NCBI RefSeq assembly: GCF_011075055.1
Contig: NC_058138.1
Span: forward strand, 2,232,001 to 2,296,000
DNA from: Mangifera indica
Taxonomy: Eukaryota; Streptophyta; Magnoliopsida; Sapindales; Anacardiaceae
Direction: 5' to 3'
DNA: 64,000 nt
The translations under genes and the position numbers were made by a program. The notes under the pieces are model-generated. The model was given only the letters and a program-made list of their open reading frames with translations, had not been told where the DNA came from and searched no databases. Below are positions 33,788 through 46,749 of this stretch, one piece after another. The stretch's first letter is position 1. Each line of letters starts with the position of its first letter.

Positions 33788-34390
33788 GAATTGCGAAACA
33801 CTGTTCACAGAACAGTCATTTAACAGGGCAACCTTCTTTTTCATACAATTTAACATCCCAAACGGTTTCTAATTCATACAAGCTATATATCGTTGAAAAG
33901 AGGATTCAAAGATCTTTCCAACAACCTATAATAGCATTCATAATTCAATAGATAAGGCGGTCAAAACGTGAGCTAAACTCAGTGATAAAATTACGAAATA
34001 CTGTTCACAGAACAGACATTTAGCAGGGCAGCATACTTTTTATACAATTTACCAGCCCAAATGGTTTCTAATTCATACAAACTATATATCATTGAAAAGA
34101 GGATTCAAAGATATTTCCAACAAGCTATAATAGCACTCATAATTCATTCAATCAGGCAGTCAAAACAGCAGATAAATTCAGTGGCAAAAACTGCCTCCCC
34201 TGTTTTTCTTTAGTAAAACAGTCCTTTCGGTTTATACAATCTTTAACAGTCCAAATGATCTCTAATTCATACAAGCTATATATAATTGGAAAGAGGATTC
34301 AAATATCTTTCCAACAAGATATAATAGCACTCATAATTCATTCAATAAGGCAGCCAAAACATGGGACGAACTCAGTGGCAAAAACTGTAA
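33788..34390. repeat. Threefold ~200-bp tandem repeat inside the gypsy LTR
   Basis: Three imperfect units begin near 33788, 33990 and 34190. Each contains TTTATACAAT or TTCATACAATTTA, then TCTAATTCATACAA(G/A)CTATAT, GAAAAGAGGATTCAAA and a TCCAAC...TATAATAGCA segment. The same triplet occurs at about 40848-41450 in the right LTR. Confidence 0.8.
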
Positions 34391-35137
34391 ATATTCTGTA
34401 ACTTTCTGCCATGAACAAAATCACATACATAGACATCCCAAATGGCAAAACAACATTCCTCAACATCAAAATCAACATATATAATATAGATCTAAGGAAC
34501 CAAAACCCTAAAATATATCACATATCAAGGAGGAAACCCCTTACCTTGCTTTAAGCCAAATCTTTGAAAGTTGGCTTCCTCCTCTTTGTTTTGCTTCCTT
34601 TATCACCAAGATCACTTTAAATCAATACCAAAACACTCTAACATATTCACATAACATGCATATAAACATAGATGAAAGAAGAAGGAAGGAGATCTTTGGT
34701 TACCAAAGCTTCCAAGTGCTTCCTTTTCTTTTCTCCTTATTTTATCTTCTAATATTCCTTCAACTTCTTCCTTTGGCTTCAAGAAAGTAAAGAAAAGAAC
34801 ATGAAAGGAGGCTGGCTGCTGGAGCTTTACGGGAGAAGAAGATGATAGAAAAAAAATGAGATGATATCCTTTGTTGACTTTACTCTCCCTTTATATATAA
34901 ACCTTATCTCTTTCTTTTTTTTTTTTCTCTTTTCCCTTTTTGCCCTTTTTTGCATTTATATATATATATATATATATATTTATTTATGCATATATATATA
35001 TATATAAAGCACACCCCTACATATATATATTAAAATGAGAAAAATCTCAAAACAGGGTCAAAAGACATAATTACCCCTGGAATATACCTGAGGGTATTAC
35101 AACTCTTCCCCCCTCACAAAAATTCCGTCCTCGGAAT

Positions 35138-38100
35138 TCACAAAAATAACTCTGGATGCTTCTCCTTCATGGTTTGCTCCATTTCCCAGGTAGCCTCCTC
35201 TGTCTTCTGGTTTGTCCATAAGACTTTTACTAAAGGAATCTGTCGGTTCCTTAGTTGTTTAATTCTTCTGTCAAGTACCTGAATCGGTTTTTCTTCATAA
35301 CTAAGGTCTTCTGATAACTTAATATCTTCTGTATTCACAACCTGGGAATGATCACCAAGACATTTTCTTAACGATGAGACATGAAATACATCATGAATCC
35401 GGTCCATACTCGCTGGTAAGGCTAATCTGTAAGCCACTTTACCAACTCTATCAAGTATCTCATATGGACCAATAAATCTGGGAGCTAGCTTTCCCTTCTT
35501 TCCGAATCTCATCAAATGCTTAAATGGAGCAACCTTTACAAATACAAATTCACCTACATTGAATTCCAAGTCTCGACGTCGATGATCTGCATAGCTTTTC
35601 TGTCGATCCTGAGCCTGTTTTATTCTCTGCCTGATCAGTTGGACATCATCAATCATTTTCTGGGTCAATTCAAGCCCAAGGGATCGGGATAACACATCTC
35701 TCTCTCCTATCTCATCCCAGTGAAGAGGAGAACGACACCTCCTACCATATAATGCCTCATAAGGTGCCATCTGAATAGTCGTCTGATAGCTATTATTGTA
35801 AGCAAACTCCACCAAGGGCAACATTTCTACCCACGTAGCTTTATGATCCAAGCAACAAGCTCTCAACATGTCTTCCAAAATCTGATTAACCCTCTCCGTC
35901 TGACCATCTGTTTGAGGATGATAGGCTGTACTAAATGCCAAATTAGTACCCAAGGATCTTTGGAGACTCTTCCAGAAAGCTGATACAAATCTTGTATCAC
36001 GATCAGATACTATGGTCCTGGGTACACCATGTAATCTAATAATCTCTCTAACATATAATCTCCCCAACTGATCTGTGTTAGTAATATCTTTGATGGACAG
36101 GAAATGAGCTGACTTGGTTAATCTATCAACAATCACCCAAATAGCATTACATCCATTCTGAGCTCTAGGGAGTCCACTAATGAAGTCCATGGAGATATGC
36201 TCCCATTTCCATTCTGGAATAGGTAGAGGCTGAAGTAACCCTGCAGGTCTCTGGTGTTCGGCCTTAATTTGCTGACAGGTGAGACATCTAGTAACAAACT
36301 CACCTATATCCTTTTTCATGCCTAACCACCAAAAATGCCTTTTTAAGTCCTGATACATCTTTACACCCCCAGGGTGGGCAGTGTAAAGAGAACTATGAGC
36401 TTCTGTAAGAATTCTCTGTCTCAATTCAGTTATCTGGGGAACATACACTCGATCTCTAAATTTGAGAATTTCATTCGATACTTGAAAATCTACCTCGAGA
36501 CCTTTTTCCACTTTCTGAATTTTCTGTTGACACCATTCATCTTGTGTCTGAGCCTCTCGAATTTCATCTATGAGAGTAGGCTGAATCTCTAATCTGGCGA
36601 AGGCTCCAATCACGAGCTCAATCTGCTCTCGGTCCATCTCTCTCTGAATTTCTCTCTGGACCGTCAATTGTGATATCATCACGTTTCTACTGAGGGCGTC
36701 TGCAACCACATTAGCCTTGCCTGGATGGTATTTAATATCACAATCATAGTCTTTTACTAGCTCGAGCCATCGCCTCTGCCTCATATTTAATTCTTTCTTA
36801 GTGAAGAAATATCTGAGGCTCTTATGATCAGTATAAATATTACATTTTACCCCATACAAATAGTGTCTCCAGATTTTTAAAGCAAAAACCACCGCTGCTA
36901 ACTCCAAATCATGAGTGGGGTATCGAGTTTCAAATTCTTTCAATTGTCTTGAGGCATATGCTATCACCTTGCCTCGCTGCATCAACACTGCTCCTAAACC
37001 ACCGTGTGAGGCATCAGTGTATAAATCATACTCAACTCCCTCCTCTGGAAGTGCTAACACCGGAGCAGTAGTCAATCTTCTTTTCAATTCTTGGAAGCTT
37101 GTCTCACAGACATCTGACCACTGAAATGGCATTGCTTTCTTCGTGAGGGTTGTAAGAGGTTTAGCTAATCTGGCAAATCCTTCCACAAACCTCCGATAAT
37201 ACCCTGCCAAACCTAGGAAACTACGAACCTCTTTGACTGTCTTTGGTCTCTGCCATTCAACTATTGCCTCAATCTTACTGGGATCCACTGATATACCCTC
37301 TGCTGAAATCACATGCCCCAAAAAGGTAACTCTATCTAGCCAAAATTCACATTTTGAGAATTTGGCATATAGTTATTTCTCTCTCAATCTCTGGAGGGTA
37401 AATCTCAAGTGTTGTTCATGCTCCTCTCGACTACAAGAATATACTAAGATATCATCAATGAATACCACAATAAATTTATCCAGACAGTCGTGAAATACCC
37501 TGTTCATCAAATCCATAAATACTGCAGGGGCATTTGTCAATCCGAATGGTATCACTACAAACTCAAAATGGCCATACCTCGTTCGGAAAGCTGTCTTGGG
37601 TATATCCTTCTCTGTTACTCTCACCTGGTGATAACCAGATCTCAAATCTATCTTGGAGAAGACCACGGATCCCTTCAACTGATCAAATAGATCATCAATC
37701 CTGGGTAACGGGTACTTATTCTTAACTGTGGCTTTATTTAACTCTCTGTAATCAATGCACATTCTCATAGACCCGTCTTTCTTTTTCACAAATAGGATGG
37801 GAGCTCCCCAAGGAGAATGGCTCAGTCTGATAAAACCATGTTCTAATAACTCTTGAAGCTGCTTTTTCAATTCCTGTAACTCGGCAGGGGCCATTCGATA
37901 GGGTGCTCTTGAAATAGGTGCTGTGCCAGGTGCCAACTCTATGCTAAACTCAACCTCTCGCTTAGGAGCTAATCTCGGTAGCTCACTTGGAAACACATCT
38001 GGAAACTCACGTACCACTGGTGTTTCCTCAATAGTTGGGCCTGACTCAACCTTGCTCACTATATGAGCCAAATACCCTGTACACCCCTTTTTCAACATTT

Positions 38101-39664
38101 TACTAGCTTTTAACATACTGATCATTAAACTCCGGATATGACCCTCACCGAACTCGAATTGATCTCCAGAGTCTAGGTTAAATCTCACTTTCTTCTTTTT
38201 ACAATCAATTTCAGCTCCGTATCTCCCCAAAAAGTCCATCCCTAAAATCATGTCAAAATCTGGCATTTCGAACACAATCAGGTCCACTAGTAACTGTCGA
38301 CCCTGAATCATAATACTTTGTCCTAGTAGCATCATCTCACTAATGACTGACCCCCCATCAGGCAACTCAATCATAATCCTCTAGGCTATTCTAACAGGTT
38401 GTAACTTTAACCTCTCAAGCAAACTCTTGGCTATAAAACAATGAGTAGCCCCACAATCAATTAAAACATAAATAGGAGTATCAAGATAGAGAATCTGACC
38501 CGTGACTGCTGATGGGTTAGCCTCTGCTGGGCCCTGGGTGATCGTATAAACTCTGGTTGTGGCCCCTCCTATAGGCTGCTGCTGCTCTACTCTCACTGGG
38601 GCAGCTGTGCAGAAATGAGCAATATGTCCAGGCTGACGACATCTGAAACAAACTGCCTGACCTGTCAAACACTCTCCTCTGTGGTGCTTCCCACATTTCT
38701 GACAAGCTGGTATCTCAGGTACTCTTTGTTTCTTTCCACTCTTCCAGTTCTTTTTCATGCCTCTGAACTGGAGAGGTCGTTTACCTTTCCTGTCTCGCTC
38801 TGGAGGAGGGCCTCTCTGTACTGAAGCTGAACCACTACTCACCGGGGGAGCTGGCATGGTAGAAGGAGGTGTAACTTTTTGCCCTGTAGTCTGACCAAAC
38901 CTCCTCCTAACAAAAACCTCTGCCCTCAAAGCTCTATCAAGGGCCTCTGCATAAGTTCTGGGTGGCTGCGCCCCGATCATAACGTCTCGAGCTATCTCTG
39001 GATCCAGCCCATACACAAACTTCTGCATACGCCCCATTTCTGTGCTAGCTATCTCAGGGGCATACTGGGACAATTGATTAAACTTTGTGGAATATTCTTT
39101 TACAGAGTCTGTCCCTTGCACTAGACTGATAAACTCCTGGGCCCTGATACAAGTAACATCGGCGCCTCTGTACTCTGCCTCGAATCGGTGCCTAAACTCT
39201 GTCCATGTCATTTCTGAGACATTGACCGTCTCCCTGACTAAGTTCCACCATATTCTTGCCCCTGACTTGAAAAGATAAGTGGCATATCTCACTCTTTCTT
39301 GGTCAGTCATGTCAAACAAGGCCATGGCACTCTCTACTGATTCCAACCACTCTTCAGCTGCTAATGGGTCTCTTGCACCATCAAATTTTTGAGGTTGGTG
39401 CATACTAGGGAGGTTAAAAATAGGATGCAACTGAGTCCTCACTGGGGCTGTTGTAGATGCTGAAGTAACCTCCCTCATATCATGCCCCTGGATTGGCGGC
39501 GTATGAGCCGTCTCACTTCCCTGTGTAGGAGCACCTTTGTGCTCTCTCATCATCTCTCTGAAAATCTCTCACACATCATGTGCACTGAGTGCCCCCTGGG
39601 GTACCTGAGGGGCTGCTCCTTCATTCTGGCCCCTCTGAGATGGATCTGCTGGTGTTTGACTCAT
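35138..39664 (-). pseudogene. Gypsy gag-pol polyprotein, nearly open
   Basis: One frame on the minus strand runs from MSQTPADPSQRGQNE (39664) to 35138, about 1509 codons. It is broken only by TGA at 39569-39571, TAG near 38381-38383 and TAA at 37373-37375. Gag has the retrotransposon-gag core (ARIWWNLVRETV) and knuckles CGKHHRGEC and CFRCRQPGHIAHFC. The protease reads DCGATH where DSGATH is usual. RT has FIDDILVYS, and RNase H starts [16 protein letters not shown]. Integrase has SMDFISG, SDRDTRF and [10 protein letters not shown] for the D, D and E. The C-terminus ([15 protein letters not shown]...KVLW...EEATWE) resembles the chromodomain-like tail of Tekay-type chromoviruses. Single-base nonsense changes alone separate it from a coding element. 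Confidence 0.93.
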
Positions 39665-39851
39665 AGGTCCTGAAAATGAACACATTAGTTTCATAAAACT
39701 CAGCAGGTATAAATGAAAACCTAACTTACAGTGATCGGCTGCGAGGGTGGTCAGCGTGGCTGAAGGGTATTTCATCTCTGTGTTACTTTGATTACTCCAT
39801 TTTGTTTTAGAAAACATCTTTTGGGTTCCAAAATCATGCTCTGATACCAAC

Positions 39852-42159
39852 TGTAACATCCCTCCCTATTAGTACTACCCACCGAAGGAGAAATGTTACG
39901 AATTAATATTCGTAGCGTCTATTTTTTTTTCTTTTTTAAAAATACTTTAAAATAAACGCATCATTAAAAGTGTTTAGGAAGTATTCCAAGAAAACTAAAA
40001 ATCTGGAAGCGAACAAAAGATGTATATACTCATATGAAGACTCATCTGAAAGTATCTGAAAATAGGGAGTAATCATATGTAACTGTACCATAATCTCAAA
40101 AGTCAAAAGTCCATAAGAACATGCTACTGTATGCATGTAATATAAACCAGAGATAACCTGCTCCAGTCGGATCTACCTACGCTGACCTGACCCTGCCTCG
40201 CAGCTACCCCGATCACCTGTACCTGCAATCAGGAAAGAAAAGGGAGTGAGTGATAAGAACACTCAGTAAGGGGAAAAATTAAGTAAACTATCATTTTTTC
40301 CTGTTCTAACTCACTTTTGGGACTCAACCCCACATCCTAACCTCTATAAGAGATTGAGGGGGTAATTTAGTTCACTCTTTACTATTTGGGTCATACTTTG
40401 TCCCATCTGGTGTCTATTTAATACTTTTTGGAAGCTAACTATAGGGATTTGGCACTTTTTTTTTTTAAGCTCAAGCTCTTTTTCTTTCACTACACTATTT
40501 CTGACTCTGAATTAAGCTCTACTGCGAGCATGCTCTACTGCGAGCGGACCCTACTGGAGGTCTATGTCCTACTACGGACGTGTCCTACTGCGGACGTGCC
40601 CTACTGCGGGCGGTGTAGTGTAAAGTGCCCCCTCATAGTTTATAGCATACATACGGGTCTTATATTTTACTAAATTTGCTTCCATTTAATTTTATTCATA
40701 ACTCACCAGACATTACTCTTGGGACGACCCCTAAATCTTGAGTCCCAAATTCTTTTTCTTATTTTTCTTTCTTTTTCTTTCCTTCTTTTCTTTCCTTTCC
40801 TTTCCTTTCTTTCCTTTCTTCTTCCTTTTCTTTCTTTCTTGCCCAGAATTGCGAAACACTGTTCACAGAACAGTCATTTAACAGGGCAACCTTCTTTTTC
40901 ATACAATTTAACATCTCAAACGGTTTCTAATTCATACAAGCTATATATCATTGAAAAGAGGATTCACAGATCTTTCCAACGACCTATAATAGCACTCATA
41001 ATTCAATAGATAAGGCGGTCAAAACGTGAGCTAAACTCAGTGATAAAATTACGAAATACTGTTCACAGAACAGACATTTAGCAGGGCAGCATACTTTTTA
41101 TACAATTTACCAGCCCAAATGGTTTCTAATTCATACAAACTATATATCGTTGAAAAGAGGATTCAAAGATCTTTCCAACAAGCTATAATAGCACTCATAA
41201 TTCATTCAATCAGGCAGTCAAAACAGCAGATAAATTCAGTGGCAAAAACTGCCTCCCCTGTTTTTCTTTAGTAAAACAGTCCTTTCGGTTTATACAATCT
41301 TTAACAGTCCAAATGATCTCTAATTCATACAAGCTATATATCATTGGAAAGAGGATTCAAATATCTTTCCAACAAGATATAATAGCACTCATAAGTCATT
41401 CAATAAGACAGCCAAAACATGGGACGAACTCAGTGGCAAAAACTGTAAATATTCTGTAACTTTCTGCCATGAACAAAATCACATACATAGACATCCCAAA
41501 TGGCAAAACAACATTCCTCAACATCAAAATCAACATATATAATATAGATCTAAGGAACCAAAACCCTAAAACATATCACATATCAAGGAGGAAACCCCTT
41601 ACCTTGCTTTAAGCCAAATCTTTGAAAGTTGGCTTCCTCCTCTTTGTTTTGCTTCCTTTATCACCAAGATCACTTTAAATCAATACCAAAACACTCTAAC
41701 ATATTCACATAACATGCATATAAACATAGATGAAAGAAGAAGGAAGGAGATCTTTGGTTACCAAAGCTTCCAAGTGCTTCCTTTTCTTTTCTCCTTATTT
41801 TATCTTCTAATATTCCTTCAACTTCTTCCTTTGGCTTCAAGAAAGCAAAGAAAAGAACATGAAAGGAGGCTGGCTGCTGGAGCTTTACGGGAGAAGAAGA
41901 TGATAGAAAAAAAATGAGATGATATCCTTTGTTGACTTTACTCTCCCTTTATATATAAACCTTATCTCTTTCTTTTTTTTTTTTCTCTTTTCCCTTTTTG
42001 CCCTTTTTTGCATTTATATATATATATATATATTTATTTATGCATATATATATATATATATATAAAGCACACCCCTACATATATATATTAAAATGAGAAA
42101 AATCTCAAAACAGGGTCAAAAGACATAATTACCCCTGGAATATACCTGAGGGTATTACA
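39852..42159 (-). repeat. Gypsy 5' LTR (right)
   Basis: 2308 bp, counterpart of 32766-35101, followed by the AGGTA duplication. Confidence 0.93.
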
Positions 42160-43739
42160 AGGTAGGTTTTAGTCTTCTCACCTTTTTTCCTCTCATTGAA
42201 CTGTCATGTGGTTTATGAGCTTGTATCCTTTTGTTTCGTTAAATGTGATTTCATGGATCAGTTTTTAAACTCTTTTGAAAATAATTGAAAAACAGAAAAA
42301 ACAAAGACAAAGCAAGAGATAGGTTGCCCTTTTTTTCTATTTCTAAGCTTCTTTCTAGTGTTCAATTGCATTATTTTAGGACAACAAGTTTTAACTACTG
42401 CTTTATGATAAGAATGGCCCCTTTCTATCTTAAAATTGTCAGTGTCCTGATAGTTCAAAATTTCGCTACATTTGGCAGATTAAGAGAGACAAAATTACAA
42501 AGCTCGTTGTGTAGCCACTTTATCTGCAGTTCTCTATCTCTACAATTGGGTTAAGCATCCTTGTTCTTGAGAAAATATTTAGGTACTGCTTCCATTTTAG
42601 AATATTCTCCAATTTCTTGCCTGTGGTAAATCAATTTGTATATCATGAACCATTTCTGAGTGAGAATAATATGTCAGGGAAGATGCATACCTATCTTAGA
42701 TGCCTGTTTCTATCATAAGGTCCTGGTATCACCGAGAAGGTTACATCAAGTCTGTGGCTGACTTGATTCAGAAAGAGTTGCGGAAATTCTTAAATCCTGA
42801 GGAGGTGAACTTACTTAGTAGATACTCCTTTTCTATATGGATCTTTTACAGAACAAAACCAGTATATGTAATAAAATTTGGCTTGCTTAGGTTGGGGTCA
42901 TTTGATGTAATAAGCTCTGTACACCTTTTTCGACTTCTGTATGTGAAACTACAGGTAATGATCTTCTTTAGTGCCCATGGAGTACCAGTTAGTTTTGTCG
43001 AGAATGCTGGCGATATTTACAGAGACCAGATGGAGGAGTGTATCTACCTAACTGTGCAGAACCTGAAAGGGTGAGGAGTTGCAATGATCATACTCTGGTA
43101 TACCAGGTTTTACTTTAAAAGAAATCCAACTGTGTTAAGTTTTAGCTTCCTACTTTCTTGTCTTCCCTAGATTATGAGCACTCTTATCATTAGGTTGGGT
43201 ACTAAACTGTTTGGTTAGTTATTCTTTGGTTTTTCATCCCTTTCCCCTTCTTTTGTTTCGTTAGAGTCTAGTAGGGCTGATACAATGGCTGAAGCCCTAC
43301 ACTGATGAAGTTCTTGATGAGCTCAGCCAAAAAGGAGTTATGAGTCCTCTGGCTGTTCCAGTCAGGAGCATGACTAGTTACAAATTTAGCATTTTCGTGT
43401 GTCAATATGAGCACTAAAATGGCTATCTACAGAGTTAAATTAATTGTTGTGTTTACAAATGCAGCCTTGTGAGTCAGCAGGTATAAACACTGGGAGAGAT
43501 TGGTATGGAGTGACGGAAGTTGGCTCCTGAATCTGGCATTCAAAACTGGGGACATGTACCCGCCCTGAACTGCACACATGGTCTGGCAGATGCTGCACTA
43601 GAAGCCTTACCTTCAGCAATTGCTATATCTTCCTCAAGGGACAACTCCAATGAAGACAACAATGGCTTTGTGAGATCTCATTTGAGAATTCATGACGATG
43701 CCACTGTCTTGAGATAGTGTGATAATTTGACCAATCATT

Positions 43740-44488
43740 TGTGTTGAGAATGTTGGTGATCCATGCAAAGACCAGATGGAATGCATGGAATGCAGAAATT
43801 GGAAAGCTGATGATTTGTCAACGATCATATTTTGGCATACCAGGTTTGATTGTGAAACCCAATTTCATATGTTTTAGTTTGCATCTTTCTTGTCCGCCCT
43901 TAATTATGAGTATTGTCACAACTGCTTTCTACCGACTTTCTTGATCTCATATTTTTTGTTCATCTTCATTAGGTTGGGCACTCTAATGTTTGGTTGCTTA
44001 ATTCCTGCACTGATGAAGCTCTCCTTGGGCTAGGCCAAAATGTTGTCATGAGTCTTCTGGCATTTTCAGTCTGGTACATGACTTGTTACAAAAATATCAA
44101 TTTTGCGTGTTGATATGAGCACTAAAATGGCAATATACAGAGTTAAATTAATTGTAGTATGTACAACGGCAGCTCTGTGAGTGAATGCATAGAAGCCCTT
44201 GAAGGGATTTACATGGAGCACAGGGAGTTAGCTCTTGAATGTGGCAATCAAAAGTGGGGATGTTTTCCTGCCCTCAACTGCATGTGTTCTGTCATCACAG
44301 ATCTAGCAGATGCGATACTAGAAGTATTGCCTTCAGCAACCGCTATATCTTCCTCAAGGAACATCTCCAATGAAGACAACAGTGACTTTGTGAGACATGA
44401 TATCAAAATGTTCTTCAGTTCTATCTTAGCATTCATTTCATTGTTGTCGCCAAAAATGATACTTGCATTCAAGAATAATGTTTTTTGA
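43740..44488 (+). pseudogene. Extra ferrochelatase 3' module f'-g'-h', unit 2
   Basis: f' at 43740-43843 (CVENVGDPCKDQMEC with a duplicated MEC). g' at about 43973-44073 (VGHSNVWLLNSCTDEALLGL). h' at 44173-44488 is open for 104 codons: SVSECIEALEGIYMEHRELA, then DLADAILEVLPSATAIS, then HDIKMFFSSILAFISLLSPK and MILAFKNNVF with a stop. The ending matches the LHC-like C-terminal hydrophobic segment of FC2-type ferrochelatases. Unlike unit 1, no stop interrupts it. The preceding catalytic half is missing, so it is not an enzyme. Confidence 0.8.
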
Positions 44489-46749
44489 AAGCGATTAAGA
44501 GTAGTATCATACAATATTTTCAAAAAATGTTGAAGAACAGCTGAGTTTCATATGAACTGATGATTTCAGCATATAAAGTTTCAAACGTGGTTATGTAGCT
44601 TGATCAAAATAGCAACGACATAGGACTTGAGATAGAGATGGTCAAGCCCAAAGCCCTTAGGGTAGCGGCAAACAGCTTAATTAGATCTATCTCAAGCCAT
44701 GCATACCTCAGAATTTGTGTCTGGTGTTGAGGTGTTAAGCTGTGAACGACAGGATTTTGGTGATGGTGGTTTGTGTTACGATCCCAAGCGTAAAGTATAG
44801 GACTCAAATCCCCTATTGAAATAGATAAATTTCTAGTATGAGATTTATATAGTTTTGAGTTTTTTAATCTCAATAGTTAGTTTTAAGTGTATTGCTTTCA
44901 AAGTTCGTACCAATTTGCTATTGCAATGATAGGAATGGGTTATGATAGTTTACTTTGCTTCCAATGGTTCCGTGGACATGCATTTGTCTGGTAATTTCTA
45001 TTTTGTTTTGCAACTAAAATTATCTTACATTGGGTCGCTGTTTTTCTCAAACTTTGATGCCTATTTAGGGGTGTTTTTGAAAAGAAATCTTATCATGCAT
45101 CCAAAATGATATGGCATAATGTTGTACCCAATGGTATGTTCAATATCTTTTGCAATTCATATTGTGTATTGAATTTAGATCTATTATCATTTTTGCAAGA
45201 TATCCCGACTATATATTCCAATTAGGGTTGTAAATGAATTAAGTCACAAGTAACCTAATTATTGTCGAGCTAAACTTGAGCTCACTAACTCTCAGTTAAA
45301 CTCTTAAAAATTTGAAATTTTGGACTTACACTCTTCAAATATTACATTTAAACTTTTAATAAAAGGGTAATTGATAAATTTATAACTTATGAGATTTAAC
45401 TAGCATTTTCTATCTAGAGCTAGAGCCGACATGTCCTATCTCAAGCTCGAGCCTCCCTAAAACCCAATCGAGCATTAAAATAACTTGAGTGAATCTAACT
45501 TGAATATCTATTGCGTTAGATACTCCTTTATTTTTATTTGTTTGACCAAGGTGGAATATTCTAATATTTAATACATAAGACGATCCATTTAAACTTAGAT
45601 ATGATTTATTTGGTCAATATGAAATAGGGTTTAGCTTTTCTTATATTGTTCATAGATCCATTTAAGTTTTGACAAAAGGGTTTAACTTCTTTTAACTCAA
45701 CCAATTATATTCAAACGGATTTTAGATTAATGCTTATTAGGTCCTTACATCTTTGATACTTCGCTAGAAATACAAATTCTTCGACATTTATTAATTGCAA
45801 ACTTCTTAATATTGTCCTAATAGAAATACATTATACTAAGAATAATAATATAATTCTACAAAGATTAAATAGGTATTTCCTAATCTGAATTGTAATCTTT
45901 ATTAGCTTATAAATACAAGATTTTGAGGATGAAGTTAGCTCACTGAAGGAGAAATTTGTGAGATCATCATAGAGCTTGTCTTTGGAAATCTTTCATGATA
46001 TCAGTTTTGGAAGGCATCATATTGTTTGACCTAGTCCTTTTCTAGGTATTGGGATATTAATATTCCTTTTGAGTCTCATATATTTAGACTTGACAATGGG
46101 GTTGTCTCAAGGCTAAAAAATCCTGACCTGAGAGGTATAATTGTAAAAATATGGGTTATGCGTCAGGGTCTGTGAGGAAGGCCTATGGGCCTGCAAACAT
46201 AAAATGAAAAAATTAGTTTTTGATTTACTGGTCCATCAAAATATCCACATAAACACAACCCGACGGCTAAGGTCGATTTATCAAACTAGAGACACCTGAC
46301 CCATTGTCACATTATACTAAATAAAATAAAATAAAATTTACATTAGCTATGGTGATATTACCTTCCTAAATATAAATTTGTGAATCCAATTTTAGAACCA
46401 AAAAAATTAACAAAAAAACAAAAAAAGTCAATTTAGAAGGCAAAAAAAACACAAAATGCAGGATTTTGTAAAGAACAGGCAAAAACAAATTTATAGAAAT
46501 TAACAAATGAAAAATGGCAATCAAGATTTGAAAAAAAAATATCTCCATAGGATTCCTTATTTTAAAATTTTTAATAACATCCAATTAAAGCCAAGATCAC
46601 AGAATAATCTCCCGTTTCTCTAAAATTCTTCACATAAATTTCATCGCTTGGAACATTTGTCTTTTAGCCAAGGAATTTTGCATAAGTTTGGAAACCAGGG
46701 CTGCTTTTGTCCTGATTTCTTTTGCTTTCGAAAAATTCCTGCAGTAATT
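44489..46749. other. Non-coding duplicated stretch (pairs with 18600-20823)
   Basis: Aligns throughout with unit 1 with many small differences. No gene recognised. It contains a TTAGGGTTGTAAATGAATTA phrase near 45222 and a TATAAATACAAG followed by AATTTGTGAGATCATCA near 45907-45970, as in unit 1. Confidence 0.4.

Larger units (their letters stand above)
32766..35101 (-). repeat. Gypsy 3' LTR (left)
   Basis: 2336 bp. Differs from the right LTR by roughly 1-2% in the parts compared by eye, plus different lengths of the CTTT array and the TA runs. This implies a recent insertion. Confidence 0.93.
32766..42159 (-). mobile_element. Ty3/gypsy LTR retrotransposon, Tekay/Del-like (9.4 kb, TSD AGGTA)
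   Basis: LTRs at 32766-35101 and 39852-42159 both run TGTAACATCC...GGTATTACA. They are flanked by AGGTA at 32761-32765 and 42160-42164. Coding is on the minus strand. The primer-binding site (TGGTATCAGAGC read on minus, 39838-39849) adjoins the right LTR, and the polypurine tract (GAGGGGGGAAGAG on minus, 35103-35115) adjoins the left LTR. The target is the exon c/intron boundary of the unit 2 ferrochelatase. Unit 1 keeps the empty site (GAAGAGGTAGGTTTTAG). The long LTRs and a chromodomain-like C-terminus point to the Tekay/Del chromovirus lineage, by inference. Confidence 0.96.
32212..43717 (+). pseudogene. Ferrochelatase pseudogene, unit 2 (main exon set, split by a gypsy element)
   Basis: This is the same layout as the unit 1 main set. 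a is 32212-32305 (NKVGVLHLNLG, then a 2-base loss relative to unit 1 shifts the frame), b 32415-32486 and c 32673-32762 ([20 protein letters not shown]...YPFTEE). After the gypsy insertion come d 42479-42582 (with an in-frame TAG), e 42700-42804 ([20 protein letters not shown]), f 42955-43106 ([20 protein letters not shown], with intact CTACAG acceptor), g 43265-43365 (donor GT changed to GA) and h 43465-43717 (ending DDATVLR). The exon with GGGSPL between b and c is missing here too, so this loss predates the unit duplication. No path gives a full enzyme. Confidence 0.85.

Noticed and set aside
33617..33951. Lys/Arg/Glu-rich and Phe/Leu-rich frames at the LTR microsatellite
   Set aside because: These are translations of a CTTT repeat in both directions; they carry no coding signal.
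42700..43074. 124-codon frame [18 protein letters not shown]... as a small gene
   Set aside because: It spans ferrochelatase exons e and f with the intron between them; both exon ends have proper splice signals.
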